From Liolophura sinensis (lineage: Eukaryota > Mollusca > Polyplacophora > Chitonida > Chitonidae): 64,000 nucleotides of DNA. The stretch spans positions 494,001 to 558,000 of the forward strand of contig NC_088302.1 in NCBI RefSeq assembly GCF_032854445.1. The letters are read 5' to 3'. Below the pieces are notes generated by a model, which saw only the letters and a list, made by a program, of their open reading frames with translations, searched no databases and was not told where the DNA came from. The translations under genes and the position numbers were made by a program. Shown piece after piece: positions 9,751 to 24,700 of the stretch. The first letter of the stretch is position 1. Every line of letters starts with the position of its first letter.

Positions 9751-12700
9751 CTGTCAACAAACAAAAAAAAAATACAATATTCTTTTGTCTATATGTAGCT
9801 TTTGTCTTCCATATCATTTTACTTAGGAACCATCCCCAATTATCGTTTTGTATCTACTCGTTAAACACGAATTAGTTAAAATGTATGTGGTTTACCCAAT
9901 TCGTTTATTTTGCGCTTTTCACTCGAGTTGCACGCTTCACTGCACGTTAGACCTGCCTCAAAACATGAACAGAACATGAAATCGTTTGCGTATTAATACA
10001 CCAAGAGTGTATTGTGATGTGTAAAAGAGATATAGTTACGCCGGTCTCCTACCGCCGAAATCAGCAAATAATGCCTTCAGCCATTGTTTTGTTTTTCAAA
10101 ATGCTTGATTTACAACAACAACATGCCACACAACCAGTATAGGCTATGGATGCCACAAGGTTATCGAGTAATAATAAATTGCAATACTTACGTGCGTACA
10201 TGTACTTGTTAAATTATGAAGAGCCGGTATTTTTACCGGACTTGCCGACTTTTAGTTTGGCATTGGTGATTGGGAAATTTGAGGTTTATAGTAGACATTC
10301 AGTCAGACATGTAAATATGCGCGAGTAATCCAGGATTACCGCACAATAGGTGCCTAGATTTCTAACTGAGTTCATTTCAAGTACAGGATTTATGTTGAAG
10401 TTCACCAAACACATGGAGTGCGTAATTAGAAAACAATAGGCTTTGCACGTTCAGGCAAATGCCGCTCAGATAGGGCCTACTGTTTCATCTGTGACATGAA
10501 AGACTTTATGGTTATACAATATCTATAGACTATTAAACTGTATATACTAACGAAAAATATTACTTTGTTAATTTCTATATTAATACGAAAAAGCGAAATT
10601 CTCGTCGTTATTTTTGTGAACATTTTTCTACTGTTACCCTAATTTTTCAGTAAATGCAAAAAAAAATGTTATAGTATATCGAAACGCTGATTTTTAAAGA
10701 TACAGATTAGCCAGATCAATACATGGATTGAGCTGACGTATATAGAAAATTAACTACATCAGTGAAGTTTTAAGGTGGAAGCAGAGCAAACAATGTTAAG
10801 AACAGAACTAGTATATACAACAGTTTCCCAGATCATGAATTGTTAGAGGAAACATGAAAAAATACACAGCAGTTTTATCCCTGGCTTCTGCATACCTCAC
10901 AATCGATAACCAACATTAACTGATAAGCATATTACGGAGACAAGCACAAAGGCATATTTGTTCAGATCGGTCCAGACTGACACACTGACGTTCACTTATA
11001 AATAAATAGCCAAAATAGAATAAGATGCAAATTAAAGAAGTCAGAATCGGCTATTCATACTATTCGATTTTTCATTAATAAATCTCAAACTAGTTAAACA
11101 CTGTTATACGATGGGTTACATGTTCAGGTAGATCTGACACAACACATATATACCCAGATAACAACTGGGTAGTCTATATAACTGTATATTTTTAGTGTTT
11201 TGCTCCACGGAATTGTCACAACAACCAACTCACATCCGATTCTAGGGGTTGTTTTTTTTTACGTTTGACTGATGTTCAAGAATTAATATGCAGTTGATCA
11301 GTTGTGTGCTAAGGCATATTTTCCACTTCAATGGGATGTGTTGGTCTTCTTGTACTGATCTTGAATCCTAAACAGTAAACCATTGTTAATTATACCCACA
11401 CCATGGAAATCAATGCAGGGTTCCATGGTGACCAGGCAGAAATCTTCATTATAAGCAAGACATCCAAACATCTCCACATGCTTTATTTCAAAGTTAGCTT
11501 CCTTTTCAATATTGGTTAAATTAATCTAATTTTGAGTTGGTGTTGAGTCATCGCAGGACACTGTAGTCTTTGGGTCTTCGCGCGGCAGGGTGCTTAATGT
11601 AGTTGCTGCTTAACAGTGATCAGATAAAATCATTTAACCGATATAAAGGCAGAAAGTGTAACAGACTGAAAGTATATAGATACATAACATTAAATGCAGT
11701 GATATTCTCCCAGAAATTGCAAATATTAAACAGCGGTATCATACCCTTGCTCTACATGCATGGCTGGCGATTCATTGCCATTTGAATGTCGACTCGAGTA
11801 ATGTGGTTGATTGTCGTAAGCTGAAGTCAAACAGAAATCATTTTCGCAGATCGTCTCCAAAATATGTTCACGGGAATTCATTTTCGTGTATTTTGGGGAA
11901 TAATGAAAAACAAATCTTAAAATTTTCCAAGATATAATATGGCTGAAGTTATTCAAGAATGTCAAACAGGTATCATCATGGGTGGTTTTAATCCTCCTTT
12001 GTTTCCTTCGCTGTCGCTAATCCTTGTGATCTAGATCACAGACTAAAACCATGGGGGATGGATTATCACTACGTAAGACAATTACTTTCGCTCCTACCCT
12101 GAGCAGTACTCAAACAGGTAACACTTTGAATCATTGATGAGTACTTTTAAATTCCCCTTGTTAGCTCACCAGAGCTATGATAACCCTACCAGCCACTGGC
12201 TGAACATCCCCCCTGTTACTCAACAGAGCCATGATAACCTGTGGCTTAACCCTACCAGCCAGTGTCTGAACATTCCCCCTGTTAGCTCACCACAGCCATG
12301 ATAACCTGCGGCTTAACCCTACCAGCCAGTGTCTGAACATCCCCCGTTAGCTCAACAGAGCCATGATAACCTGTGGCTTAACCCTACCAGCCAGTGTCTG
12401 AACATTCCCCCTGTTAGCTCACCACAGCCATGATAACCTGCGGCTTAACCCTACCAGCCAGTGTCTGAACATTCCCCCTGTTAGCTCACCACAGCCATGA
12501 TAACCTGCGGCTTAACCCTACCAGCCAGTGTCTGAACATTCCCCCTGTTAGCTCACCAGAGCTATGATAACCCTACCAGCCAGTGGCTGAACATCCCCCC
12601 TGTTAGCTCACCACAGCCATGATAACTTGTGGCTTAACCCTACCAGCCAGTGTCTGAACATTCCCCGTTAGCTCACCACAGCCATGATAACCTGCGGCTT

Positions 12701-15700
12701 AACTCTACCAGTCAGTGTCTGAACATTCCCCCTGTTAGCGCACCAGAGCTATGATAACCCTACCAGCCAGTGTCTGAACATTCCCCCTGTTAGCTCACCA
12801 CAGCCATGATAACTTGTGGCTTAACCCTACCAGCCAGTGTCTGAACATTCCCCGTTAGCTCACCAGAGCTATGATAACCTGCGGCTTAACCCTACCAGCC
12901 AGTGTCTGAACATTCCCCTTGTTAGCTCACCACAGCCATGATAACTTGTGGCTTAACCCTACCAGCCAGTGTCTGAACATTCCCCGTTAGCTCACCAGAG
13001 CTATGATAACCCTACCAGCCAGCGGCTGAACATTCACTCCTGTTAGCGCACCAGCCTAGCTCATCCATCAAACAATGCTAACTAACCTGGCAGTTTTTCA
13101 CCTGAGCTAATGGTAGATCTTCCTCTGAGTCCATATCAGAGTCGACGTCCTCGCAGTGCTCCCCCTCTGTCCGCCTGACCTCCATCTCCCTCTCCTGGTC
13201 TGCAGGGCACACAGAGTCATCACTCCTGGATGGGCACCTGTCGCTATCCTCCCCACCCTGGTTAGGCCGCTCTCCAGCCATTTTACGCTTGTAAGACTCA
13301 GGCACCTCATGTGGCTGAAAAACACAACAGATGAGGTGAACAAGTGTGAAAGCTACACTTGTTGAGCTGGTAAGTCAGTAACTGGATATGTCAGCTCATG
13401 TTACACTAATATTCCACTTGTGGCAAGCGATATTCCTGTTGGACAGAAAGTTACATACAACAAGTAAGACAGTTGTTACCATACATGTATATTTAGCGCT
13501 TAGCTTACATTTTGTCAGAAAATTCTGCCATCTAGATTTCGAAAGAACATCACAGACACATTTGTTACAAACCAACTGACCACATAAGCTACAGAGGATC
13601 AACTCAATTCTACTTACAGAGTAGGTTCTCTTTGGAACTAACTTCTTCTCAAATCTGTCAAAACAATAGGATTTACAGTTGATTGGGTACCTGTAACACA
13701 AAAAGATAGAATTTACAGTTGACTGCATAACTGTAACACACAACAGTAGCGTTTACAGTTAATTTACCGTTAACTGGGTACCTGTAAGACAAAAATCAAA
13801 CTTTGCCCTGATGGTGTTATGCTACATTTTACACTGACAGCCCTTCACACACTGTTCATTTAACACTAACAGCCCTTCACACACTGTTCATTTAACACTG
13901 ACAGCCCTTCACACAGTGTTCACTTAACACTGACAGTCTTTCACACAGTGTTCCTTACCACTGATAGCCCTTCACACAGTGTTCACTTACCACTGATAGC
14001 CCTTCACACAGTGTTCATTTAACCCTAATGGCACTTCACACAGTGTTCATTTAACACTAACAGCACTCCACACAGTGTTCATTTAACACTAATGGCACTT
14101 CATACAGTGTTCATTTAACACTAACAGCACTTCGCATCATGACTCTGGTTTTAACACAAATCTTCATGACTGACTGTTTAACTCTCTTAAAGAGCTACTA
14201 ATATTGTGTTTACACACACACAACTTGGTGAATCAGGTAAATAAATGGTAAACAGCTGCAAAACAGTGTCAAATAGTGTCAAACGTTTATGTTAACGGAA
14301 GTGTGATGAAACAAAATGAAATTTGTACCCAGAGTTCAATTTATAAATAATACGAGGTGAAATTCTTATTCAAATCTTCACATACACATCGATCTCTAGG
14401 TCCATGTTAATATGCGGCCTTCTGAGCCATCTTTTCAACCAAAGTTGTAAGTATGACAGGGCTGTAACTAATTGTGCTTACTTGGAACGGGAGATCTTGT
14501 AAAAGAGGTGAGCTGTTTTGTCGAGCCTGTATTCACAGATGTAGATGTCCTGTTCTCTCATGCCCTTGGGGCGACCCTTAGAGTAGGTGTAGGGGTCCAT
14601 CACACAGCATGTCCCTATCACTGCCTCCAGGGGCAGGTTCTCATACATAGGGATACGGAACACCTCGTTAGGAAAGAACTTCCTGCTGGGCTCATGGAAC
14701 GTCTCGTGGGGTCGGAAATAGTGATGACCAAAAGCAAACCTCTCCCCCCTGCGGAGAAGAGACGAGACAAATACTGACCACATCTGCTTCACTCAGTCAC
14801 CTCACACTGCACTTCCCATAGATCTCTGACAAGCTACACAGCTGACAATACATACCATTTTACATTATTATAACTCTATTAATCAACACTGCTGCTCTAT
14901 TAATCTTTTGGAAAATGTATCTCAAACACAGCAGAGACATTTTAATGAAAATCCAAATTCTTCTGATTTTTGGGAGTGAACTGTGGACAATATTCATGAA
15001 CTTCTATGAGTACCACACCCTTTTCATACTGAGGTAACGTCACACCTCGCTGAGGTAACGTCACACCTCGCTGAGCTAACCTCACACCTCGCTGAGCTAA
15101 CCTCACACGTTACTGAGCTAACTTACACATCAGTCTTCCACAGCCGCTCCACCCTAAATATATCCAGCTTATCAGGGCTAATGTTTGACATAAGGCGATG
15201 GGAGACCCTGACTGGTGTGCCGTCAGAGCTCCGCTTGACAGAGTTATCCCTCATGAGATAGACACAGTCGCCCACGCGAACCTGAAGGTCGTCTCTCATC
15301 AAGGTCATGTAGTAGGTGAAGCCAGGTGTTCCGTCATGGGGTTGTGGCACCAGTAAAATCTCCTACAACAGACAAGATGACCTAGTTCAGCACATAGTTC
15401 ATCTGTAAGCCATGAATTCAGGAACACACTGCCGTACCTGTAAGTCCTGATCACATGTCCAATAAACAGCCTGAATACAAATCCAGGTTATTACCTGCCC
15501 TAAGCAATCCTAACTGTTTTATTTAAATAGCCACTTTGATTATTTGTTCTAATCTAACAGTATTCCTCTACATTTCCATGGTTCAAAAAAAAAAAAAATA
15601 AACATCCTGTGAAGTACCCTCAGTTCATCCAGGATGTAGTTAATGTACAAGGGCATTTCAGTAAACATTTCACCCACCCCAAAACTATCAGCGCGCAAAT

Positions 15701-18700
15701 GCAGTTGTTTGTTAATACTTGTACTACTTCAGGACTTTGCTGCTTTAGCATACGTCTACATGGGAAAGTCAAAGATTAAGAACATTCTAGAATGGCCACA
15801 TAGTCATATAAGACATGAGAAGTTATCCTAAAGCTGCCACATATAATTGCTGCAGTTTGTTCTGCTTGACTTTTGTGTGTGTGTGGCTCCTAGCACAGAC
15901 TGACCTTAGGGACAGGTCTGGGATCACACTGCTCACAGAGATAGCTATCTTCCACCTTCTCCCGCGGGACACTCATACAGTCGCAGTGTTGCCAGATCTG
16001 CGAGGAGTAACAGACAGCATCAATACATGGGCACAACAACCTTGTCTTAGCTTGTCTTGAGGAACCAGTAGACAGGAGTAGCACAGTGAGTGCTTAAACA
16101 CCATATAATGTATTACCAACAGGGCTCAGAGATTTACACACGTTTACACCTTTACTCTGTCATGGATCTCATTAAACACAGACATTAAACTTGACAGACT
16201 TACTTTCTCAGTGATATTCTTATTTATTTATTTATCTGATTGGTGTTTTACTCTGTACTCAAGAATATCAAAGATGTTCAGTGTGTAGCTATTAGAGAGA
16301 CAAGGTACAAGACTCCTGCATTCTTTCAGCAATGAGGACACAAACAAACACAATGTAGAGTAAACATCCTGTCAACTTACAAAAACACTTTTCACACTGG
16401 ATCATCAATCCTTCGTCCTTAAATATGCCACAGATGCACCGAATCACCTCCTCTTCTCCTTCCTCCTCTACGGGATCTGAAAGGTCCAGGGCAAGAAGGT
16501 AAAGCACAAACTTGTTCAAGGCCATTCAATGAGAAATGTGGGCAAAACAAACTTAGCTGAAGACTGTAGCAGCATGAGACAAAACTTGACTAAATTAGGT
16601 AATGAATCAAGAAGAACTTAATTAACCACATATCTCAAGGTTTGAATAAGGTGTCTACATCACTAATATCTCAAAATCAATTCTGATTGGCTGTTGTGAT
16701 AGCCAAATGTTTTACTTTACTGGTGCTACATGTGATATCACCATACAGTAGGCATTCATCAAAGTGTGACTAGGAAAACTTTAATGTCTCAACAATCAGC
16801 ACCATGAAGCATTAGCACTTCTCATGTTGTCTTTGTAATAAGCAAGCCCACAGTATATATCATTTTCATGGAGAATACATGACCAATACCGTACCTTTCT
16901 GGTCAGCAGTATCCCCAGCCTCAGACTCTGCGGAGCTGGACTGAGCTGCTCCCTCCCCCATGATCTCCTCCAGACAGGCCAGATTCTCAGTCTTCGATGC
17001 ACAGTATACCTTCCTCAGCCGCACCACCAGCTTCCCCATGTCAGACTTACAGCCACAGTATTTCTGCTCAAACACAAAGCTAACAATTAACTGATTTCAC
17101 CAGTAGATAAAATCCTGAGGCCATGTCAGATGTAGAAACAAAGTACAAAGTTAGCATTGAACTGTCAATATTTTCAACGTGATACAACTCGGGCTCTAGT
17201 TATTCCGGGGGAAGTCAAGGAAACCCTAATCAGGCCACGCTACTTGTAAAGATAACATATACTTTGCTGATGTTTGTAAGACCGCAGAGCTAGAATGACT
17301 CTAGAATCCTGACACATTTATGGATAAGCTCCAGATACAACTTAAAGACACTTTAAGGCTTTCCTTAGCAAACTGAGGCCAGTCAGTTATAGACAAGTTC
17401 AGGGCTCCTGCCTCCCACCACAAGGCAACTCACAAAGAAAAAAGAACCTGTTCACAACATCTCATCCACACACAGAAACAAGATCCTATGAGAGACATTT
17501 GTCATTTGTGCACAGGCCAGGACTATACTGCCTGCAAGCTTACCTCAACATTCCTGAAAAGGCGGATGAAATCCTGGTCAAAACATGTCCACATTCTTGT
17601 ACTGGCCTATCTGGATGTTACGCTCTATCATCTTCATGTCGATAGGCTCTTCAATCAATTCATAGTAGTCAGGATATCTACAGCAAGAAAGCATTTCCTG
17701 AATCAAGGCTAACGAACTTTTAAAATCAAAGTGTGAAATAATCCTTCCTGAAACTGATGTGCACAGTTTATTTATTTATTTGATTGGTGTTTTACGCTGT
17801 ACTCAAGAATATTTTTGCTTATACGACAGCGGCCAGCATTATGGTGGGTGGAAACCGGGCAGAGCCCGGGGGAAACCCATGATCACCCGCAGGTTGCTGA
17901 AGACCTTCTCACGTACGGTTGGAGAGGAAGCCAGCATGAGCTGGACTTGAACTCACAGTGACCGCATTGGTGAGAGACTCCTGTGTCCTTACGCTGCGCT
18001 AGCACTTTAACTGACGGAGGCCCCTGTGAAATCAAAACTAACAAGACTGCACTCAATTGAAGATCATCTTACATTTATGCAAAGACTTACTAAATAAAAC
18101 AACTTTGCAGATCTACCATAATCGAAAGGAAAACAAGAAGAATTACGCGTTTCCTTAGCCTATTTAAGTCTGTCCATGGTGATACATTTATATTCTCAGA
18201 ATTAACCCACAGCAAATGACTTCACTGCAAACATAACATCAAACAGTATCATTATTGAGGAGATAAAAGCCATGGATCAGGTCCTCACCTCTTCCGGGAC
18301 GGCAGGCTCATGAGTGGTGTGGCCAACAAAGTTCCACCTTCATCTGCAAAAACACCAAACACAGCCGTTATAGTAATGGTGTCAGTAATAAATACTGACA
18401 CCTGCTTAAGTCAAGAAGACGACTCAGACTCCCACAATTTAACAGTTAGCAGAATTAAGCAGACTTTACTCAGCCTGCCATAATTTAACAGTCAGCAGAA
18501 TCAAGCAAACTTGACTCAGCCTGCCACAATTTAACAGTCAGCAGAATCAAGCAAACTTGACTCAGCCTGTCACAATTTAACAGTGAGCATCTTGCTTTAA
18601 CACACACTCCTAAATGTTAACGGAACTATTTTTTAAGTCATGAAATAAAAAGTATCCTTGTACACCGTTAAAATCTGACTGGCATTGCAGTAACACTATG

Positions 18701-21700
18701 ATTACCTTTGAATGTAGCCACAGCAGTGAAGATGTCTTTGAAAACTTTGGCGAGTCGTACAATCCGAGCCAGCTCATGATTCTCCTCTGCTAATGCCAGC
18801 CTCCTGTGCAAAGCAAACATGTCAGTTACGTGTACATCAGCTGATGGACGTCGGCACAGAAACAAACCAACACATCTCACTTCACTCTCTCTAAACATCC
18901 ATTAACAGGATCTCACCAAAACCTTAGGCACTAAATCTCAGGTGGGCTGTTCTGATGATGTAGGTGCAGGAATGTCAGCCTACCAGTCCATGATACAGAG
19001 AAATCAACGAGGATACAAATAAAAGTCAGATCGAAGTATGAATATTTCACTTATTCAGCAGCTCTCAATTACATGGGTGTCTGTGAGAAGTAATGGAGGA
19101 CTAATCTTATCATAATTTCTCAGGGGTAACACATACATTTTCACCTGCTGTCACGTGATATCCAGAGACTAATCTTATCATAATTCTCAGGTGTAACGCA
19201 TACATTTTCACCTGGTGTCACATGATATCTAGAGACTAATCTTATCATAATTCTCAGGTGTAACGCACATATTTTCACCTGCTGTCACATGATATCTAGA
19301 GACTAATCTTATCATAATTCTCAGGTGTAACGCATACATTTTCACCTGGTGTCACATGATATCCAGAGACTAATCTTATCATAATTCTCAGGTGTAACGC
19401 ATACATTTTCACCTGCTGTCACATGATATCTAGAGACTAATCTTATCATAATTCTCAGGTGTAACGCATACATTTTCACCTGGTGTCACATGATATCCAG
19501 AGACTAATCTTATCATAATTTATCAGTTACCCAGATTAATTCCACCCCACACCTCACCTTGGGAACACATGTACATGACCACTACAGCACATCAACAAAC
19601 AGCTTATAACAACTACCTGGTTTTCACTGATCGGGCTGTATTCAGAGCTGTGAGCTGCGTCATGAAGACATCTGAAATAATTCAAATCAAAACAATATTT
19701 AATCATTAGCATATTCCTCATCATTATGCCACACTACTGGGGCTGCTTGCACATGGAGACTGTAGGCTATGTTGATTATAACTGTGTTACCATTGTAGTT
19801 ACAATCAAGCTAGCCTATGATCGTCTTTGTGCAAGGGCACTTGTAGCACATGAGCTACTAGAGGCCTAAGCTACAGACAAGTCGCTGAACACGATATTTT
19901 CACTTCAATATCGCCCAGTGTATCTGAAGGTAAAGGATAGATAAAATCTGTCATGCAATGAAGTAACATTAAAATGTGGAGCTACAGTAGAGATCACTGC
20001 AATGTATCCCAACAGCACTGGATTATTCCAGGTACCCGACAGATCTCCTGCAGACTGAAAAGAAGCGTAATTACATGAAATGTAGTTGTACACATATGCC
20101 TGCTGCGTCACACTGGAGACAGTGGCAACATGTACACACATGCCTGCTGCGTCACACTGGAGACAGTGGCAACATGTACACACATGCCTGCTGCGTCACA
20201 CTGGAGACAGTGGCAACATGTACACACATGCCTGCTGCGTCACACTGGAGACAGTGGCAACATGTACACACATGCCTGCTGCGTCACACTGGAGACAGTG
20301 GCAACATGTACACACATGCCTGCTGCCTCACACTGGAGACAGTGGCAACATGTACACACATGCCTGCTGCGTCACACTGGAGACAGTGGCAACATGTACA
20401 CACATGCCTGCTGCGTCACACTGGAGACAGTGGCAACATGTACACACATGCCTGCTGCATCACACTGGAGACAGTGGCAACATGTACACACATGCCTGCT
20501 GCGTCACACTGGAGACAGTGGCAACATGTACACACATGCCTGCTGCGTCACACTGGAGACAGTGGCAACATGTACACACATGCCTGCTGCGTCACACTGG
20601 AGACAGTGGCAACATGTACACACATGCCTGCTGCGTCACACTGGAGACAGTGGCAACATGTACACACATGCCTGCTGCATCACACTGGAGACAGTGGCAA
20701 CATGTACACACATGCCTGCTGCATCACACTGGAGACAGTGGCAACATGTACACACATGCCTGCTGCGTCACACTGGAGACAGTGGCAACATGTACACACA
20801 TGCCTGCTGCGTCACACTGGAGACAGTGGCAACATGTACACACATGCCTGCTGCCTCACACTGGAGACAGTGGCAACATGTACACACATGCCTGCTGCGT
20901 CACACTGGAGACAGTGGCAACATGTACACACATGCCTGCTGCGTCACACTGGAGACAGTGGCAACATGTACACACATGCCTGCTGCATCACACTGGAGAC
21001 AGTGGCAACATGTACACACATGCCTGCTGCATCACACTGGAGACACTGGGATATGTATACATGAACCTCACCTGTTTCTCGCTCTTTAGCAGGCTCCATT
21101 TTCTGTGACATCTGTCGGATGTGACGGATCTTGGTGATGTTCCGCACCAGAAATATGGCATGTTTCTGGGCAAAGCCTCTCTCTCGGTTGGACATGGGCT
21201 TACTTGATGTCTGCACTCCTAGCTTATTGGCCAGGGCTGTTGGTGGGGCATGTTGTTGTTGCTGCTGTACTTGCAGCATTTTCTTCTGTAAAAGTATTCA
21301 TCAAAACTTATCAAACTTTTTTCTTTCAACCCTTTCGAAATAAAAATATCCATAAGCACACATTGCTACAAGGTTATATTTTAATGAATCATTAGGAAAT
21401 TACCCAACAAAAATATAAGAAACGTTCAGCAAAAATATGGGCTACTTATACAACATACCAGCAATGGGACATGCAAGTGAAAAAAACAAAAGCAGAATTG
21501 ATCTTCACTAAACATACGAAATATTAGGCAGAAATAATTAGATATTATAAATTTAAGCATCTGTGCTGGGGGAAATCATGATGAAAGACAAAAGCAAACA
21601 TTTTAGTGCTGGTGTTGAAAAGTGCAGGTAAAGCAAGTTCTTAAAATTTGCACTAAGCTTGAAGCAACAGAAAAGTGATCAGTTTGCACTCATGCCAGAA

Positions 21701-24700
21701 ATCCCCTACAATAACTCTGGGTGTCCAAGTCTCAGGTATAAGAGGTTTATCAAATTCTAGATTAAAAAGTTATCAGACTACATGCACAGACTAACTGGCT
21801 TCAAGCAGCTGTCAGAATGATTGTATGAACACAGAGTGTAAGCGCATAATACAACACAGTGATACCTCTTCTAAACTCAGGCGGATTGCTGCTACTTTTG
21901 ATAAAATTTTAAGTGTTTGGAGTTTTCAGCAAGTATGTGGTGTACCATGATTTGTCACTTTACCCAAAGCAATATGTTTGCGCCCATCTTATTACAAACC
22001 CTAACTGTCTGTTTATCAGATTCTCCAACTAGTCACGATGTAAAACTCAAAAACAAAAATCCACAATTTTCAACTCAACTGTAAAGAGCAGCTCAAAGCA
22101 AAAAGCGAGGGCAGTCAGAGGGCACTGGGAGCTTCATTCCTCCCTGACTGGGTGGCCAATGAAGGGCTGGATTTGAGTAAGCCAGTGACTGGTCTACAGC
22201 TAGGGTCAGGCGGTAATCAAGAGTTACCCACCTTGAAAGGCGGAATCTTCGCTCCAAATGTTACAGTAGATTTGGGTTTAGGTGGTCGACCCACTGGCCT
22301 GGGAGTGGTAGCATTTTTACTGCCAGCAATAGTCAAATGTGCCTTATCCTTTGGGGATCTGATTTCCACCTTAGGGGTAGGCTGGATTTTCAGCACCTTA
22401 TCCTTTGGGGATCTGATTTCCATCTTAGGAGTAGGCTGGATTTTCAGCGTCTTATCCTTCAAGGATTTGATTTCCACCTTAGGGTTAGGCTGGACTTTTG
22501 GAGGCCGTCCCACAGGCCTCTTTACCTTCCCCGCGCTGACTTCGGGAGTGGGCACCACACAAGCAACCTTAACAATGCTGCTTGGCTGAGGACATTTATA
22601 TTTGGCTGAGGTAACGGGTAGAGTCTTGGTGGGGCTTGCTGCTGAAGCTTGGACGTGGTGTTTGTTGTTTTGGTGACGTGTCAAGTTCTTGGCCCCCGGA
22701 CCTTGAGCCGGTCGACCCACTGGACGGCCCACTGGTCGCCCCACTGGTCGGCCCGCTTTGGACTTTCCCAGACGACTCACACCCAGCTTCATCCGGCCCT
22801 TAAATGTGCTGCCTTTACCACTTTGGACACTAACCTTTTCCTTCAGCTTCTTCAGTCGGTGTTTGGATTTTCGTTTATCTTTAGGAGGCCTCCCAACAGG
22901 CCGAGAGGATGTGGACTTGGTCTTCACCTGCCCATTCAGTCTCTGAGTTTTCCCTCCCATGATTCCTCGGCAACCAGTACTCCCGCACTTACAGATTTGC
23001 TGAAGATAAACAGATGAGGTAACAGTTAGAGACCAGATTACAAATGAACAGATAACAGACATGACACCCTCTTCTCCAACACCTACAGATTTACCAGAGG
23101 TAGATAGACTGACTTACTGTTAGAGGTAATACCCTCAGCAAATGTGCAGCGACAGTTAACACATGCATCAACTTTGACAACCTGTCCTTACATTGTTGGA
23201 TGCAAAAATGCCCAACACAAGTAAAATGCAGCAAACTGCGATCATCTTTTATGACCCGTTTCATAAAAATAATGAGCGTCACTTCTTCAATGGTTCAACA
23301 TTAATATTTTTAACCACAGACATAGTGTTGGCACGAAGCATAGATAAACATACCTGCGAGTCCAGGTTGAAGGCATGGAAGTTGTAATCATAGGTGATTT
23401 CTGTGCCCAGTGGGATTTCCTTCAGGGCAAACAGGCCCATTCTGTACACACCATTCACATTCCTGAAGACAACAAAAACAGGTCAAACTTTACCACTTTA
23501 GATTACATTATATAATTATTTCATAGACAATTTTCTGTCAATAATACACTTCTACAACAATTAAATTCCACTCAAAACTGTTATTATCTTAGGGAAGATG
23601 TTTCAATCAGTCAACACTACATTTCTTAAGCCTTTTTCTTGAGCTGAGGCTTACCATTTCTGCATTTCACAGTTGGGTTGACAGGAATGGTTGACAAAGC
23701 GGCCGATGTTGCCCATCCTGTAGCCGTCGATTACAGCTCCGCTATCGAGATTGAGGCAGTAATGGTGGCGATCCTGCGAGTACTTCTCTGTCATGCGTCG
23801 TCTGAACTCCTGTTCACTAACCACCTCGCCTACATACTCCAGAATGTACTGGCCTGAAAACATGACATAATCACTCCTTCACAGTAAAACACAATGTCAC
23901 TACATGTGTCGACGACCCTGGTAGCTATGATATTTGCCCTAAAATCAGCTTGTTGATAACTGCCCTGGGGCTTTCCTTCATCAGAAGAGATGATGATATT
24001 TACGAAAAAGGCACAAATTTATTCAGTTTATGACAACATATGTAACTCCAACTCAATATGTACCCCACAATCTTACTATTATTAATAATATGTCCACACT
24101 AATGTGATTGTGATAAGCCTCTTACATGTCAAATATGGTTGAAACTTACTGAATGAGACACTGAAAAAATATTTGATCACACAAATAGTGCTGGTAATCC
24201 GAAAACTGGTAATCCGATTTTTGATTGTCAAGGCCATACCATGTTGTACAAAAACTCCAGAACTGGAGGTATACTGGGTTCTCGAGAAACTACCCTGAAA
24301 GATACCAGGTTCTAGAGGCCTAACCCTCAGGTCTACAGGTTCTTGACGTCTTACCCTTTGGCATACTAGATTCTTGATGCCTTACCTTGTGGTATAGTAC
24401 CCTTTGTCCGAACCCCATAGCCACGGTCCTCAGTAACAAATTTCTCCAATCCCTGAGCCCAGGTGTGTTTCTGGATTCGCATGTTGGAACACTGGTCTCC
24501 AGAGGGACAGGTGCTTGGCGAGCACTCTGTGTACATCATCCTGTCACACACAAGGTGGAACAACGGAACAATACAACATGGATATGTCACATAGTCGCTC
24601 ATTTGAAACACACAAATGAAAACGTGTGTGTCCAACTTTTCTGGTGATAAAACTGCTGACAGCATCAATGTTGACATAACACTTGGTGAGTTGCTTCCCC

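Noticed and set aside
20025-20062. Possible extra ASH1L exon (GDLSGTWNN) between exons 12 and 13
   Set aside because: It has an acceptor-like CTGCAG and a faint similarity to human TRWNG, but no convincing donor in the needed phase. Exons 12 and 13 already join in frame to give ETDVFMTQL.
20075-21108. Three overlapping plus-strand open frames of 319-340 codons
   Set aside because: All are the same 44-bp repeat read in three frames. The unit lacks forward stops and its length is not a multiple of three, so this is expected without any gene.
22152-23017. Plus-strand frames of 90-145 codons
   Set aside because: They are antisense shadows of exon 11. Their internal repeats mirror the AT-hook and PTPK repeats on the minus strand.
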